Both the position numbers and the translations under genes were made by a program. Below are positions 7,488 through 7,998 of a stretch of DNA of 7,998 nt, in pieces (positions within the stretch are counted from its first letter, which is position 1; each line of letters begins with the position of its first letter). This stretch comes from Candidatus Sumerlaeota bacterium (GTDB lineage: Bacteria > Sumerlaeota > T1SED10-198M): the NCBI GenBank assembly GCA_003554345.1, contig PWGE01000115.1, positions 1 through 7,998 on the forward strand, given 5' to 3'. The notes under the pieces are model-generated. The model saw only the letters and a program-made list of their open reading frames with translations, did no database searches and was not told the DNA's origin.

Positions 7488-7998
7488 ATGATGCGAAAGA
7501 GAATTGCAGTGATAGATTTTTTGTTTTCCTGGCCACCTGATTCGGGAGCTCGTATTGATTTAAAGGAAATTTTGGTAAGATTACAGAAAGATTATGAGGT
7601 TATATTATTCATCCTTGACTATTCGAAGAGAGGTTTTGCCGGAAATATACATGATAAAATACCCATTCCCCTCAAAGTTATTTCTACTGATAAGAAAGAC
7701 TATCATTCCCATAAATTCCTGCGGGAAATAAAGAGACAAGTTTTACAATTCAATCCCCACTGTGTATTTATTGCAGATTGCTGGCATATCAAACCATATC
7801 TCGTTGAAATGCTGAAGGACTACCCCATTTTTCTGAGATTTTATTGTTATGAAACCCTATGTTTGAAAAATAATGGAGTATTTATTTATCGTCACAATAT
7901 CTGTAACAGGAATCACCTTATTTCAAAGAAAGATTTCTTCTTCTGTCAGTGGTGTTCGCTGAGCAGTATGGTTCGCCACCGCAGAGGCTATTTCGGGG
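7488..7998 (+). CDS. Glycosyltransferase-like protein, N-terminal part (cut by window end)
   Basis: An open frame of 170 codons with no stop, running off the right edge. The N-terminus RKRIAVIDFLFSWPPDSGAR, followed by a helix and YEVILFIL, resembles the donor-independent half of GT-B (GT4-type) glycosyltransferases, where a PPDSGG-type loop follows the first beta strand. The C-terminal donor-binding half lies outside the window, so function is tentative. A cysteine-rich stretch follows the first Rossmann-like segment, with Cys120, Cys125, Cys139 and a CxxC at 153-156, which may bind a metal. Two in-frame ATGs (7488 and 7491) are possible starts; the frame is closed just upstream by a TAA at 7452. 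It is divergent from thpR and starts a new transcription unit. Confidence 0.75.
   Translation, partial: MMRKRIAVIDFLFSWPPDSGARIDLKEILVRLQKDYEVILFILDYSKRGFAGNIHDKIPIPLKVISTDKKDYHSHKFLREIKRQVLQFNPHCVFIADCWHIKPYLVEMLKDYPIFLRFYCYETLCLKNNGVFIYRHNICNRNHLISKKDFFFCQWCSLSSMVRHRRGYFG

Overview
The window looks like a chromosomal segment of an AT-rich diderm (Gram-negative-type) bacterium. An LptF/LptG-family permease implies an outer membrane with LPS or a related lipid. The phylum cannot be fixed from the sequence; a spirochaete-like or candidate-phylum lineage is only a guess.

Layout from left to right. Positions 1-350 are non-coding and repeat-rich: a 16-bp direct repeat at both ends of a ~200-bp segment, a 21-bp direct repeat, a 9-bp-arm palindrome, and a GC-rich sequence able to fold as a three-way junction. 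Positions 351-4383 hold four minus-strand genes that look like one operon, read dnaN -> lptF/G-like permease -> obg -> sugar-phosphate isomerase/epimerase-like TIM barrel. The gap is 24 nt between the first two genes; the next junctions overlap or nearly touch. Positions 4384-5146 are a gene-free, very AT-rich region with many DnaA-box-like 9-mers, including two nearly identical box doublets 110 bp apart. This is a strong candidate for the replication origin (oriC), although dnaA does not flank it here.

Positions 5147-7384 hold a second minus-strand operon, thpR (2'-5' RNA ligase-like/cyclic phosphodiesterase) -> DUF4434 TIM-barrel protein -> pgeF (peptidoglycan editing factor, laccase-domain). 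It is tightly packed and points toward the putative origin. A short divergent promoter region (7385-7487) separates it from a plus-strand glycosyltransferase-like gene that runs off the right edge. That gene carries an unusual cysteine-rich segment.

The dnaN operon runs away from the putative origin and so would be co-directional with replication; the thpR-pgeF operon would be head-on. No new multi-gene defence or mobile system is evident. The most notable points are the candidate origin architecture, a beta clamp whose partner-binding cleft is changed at most key positions, and the structured repeat segment at the left edge.
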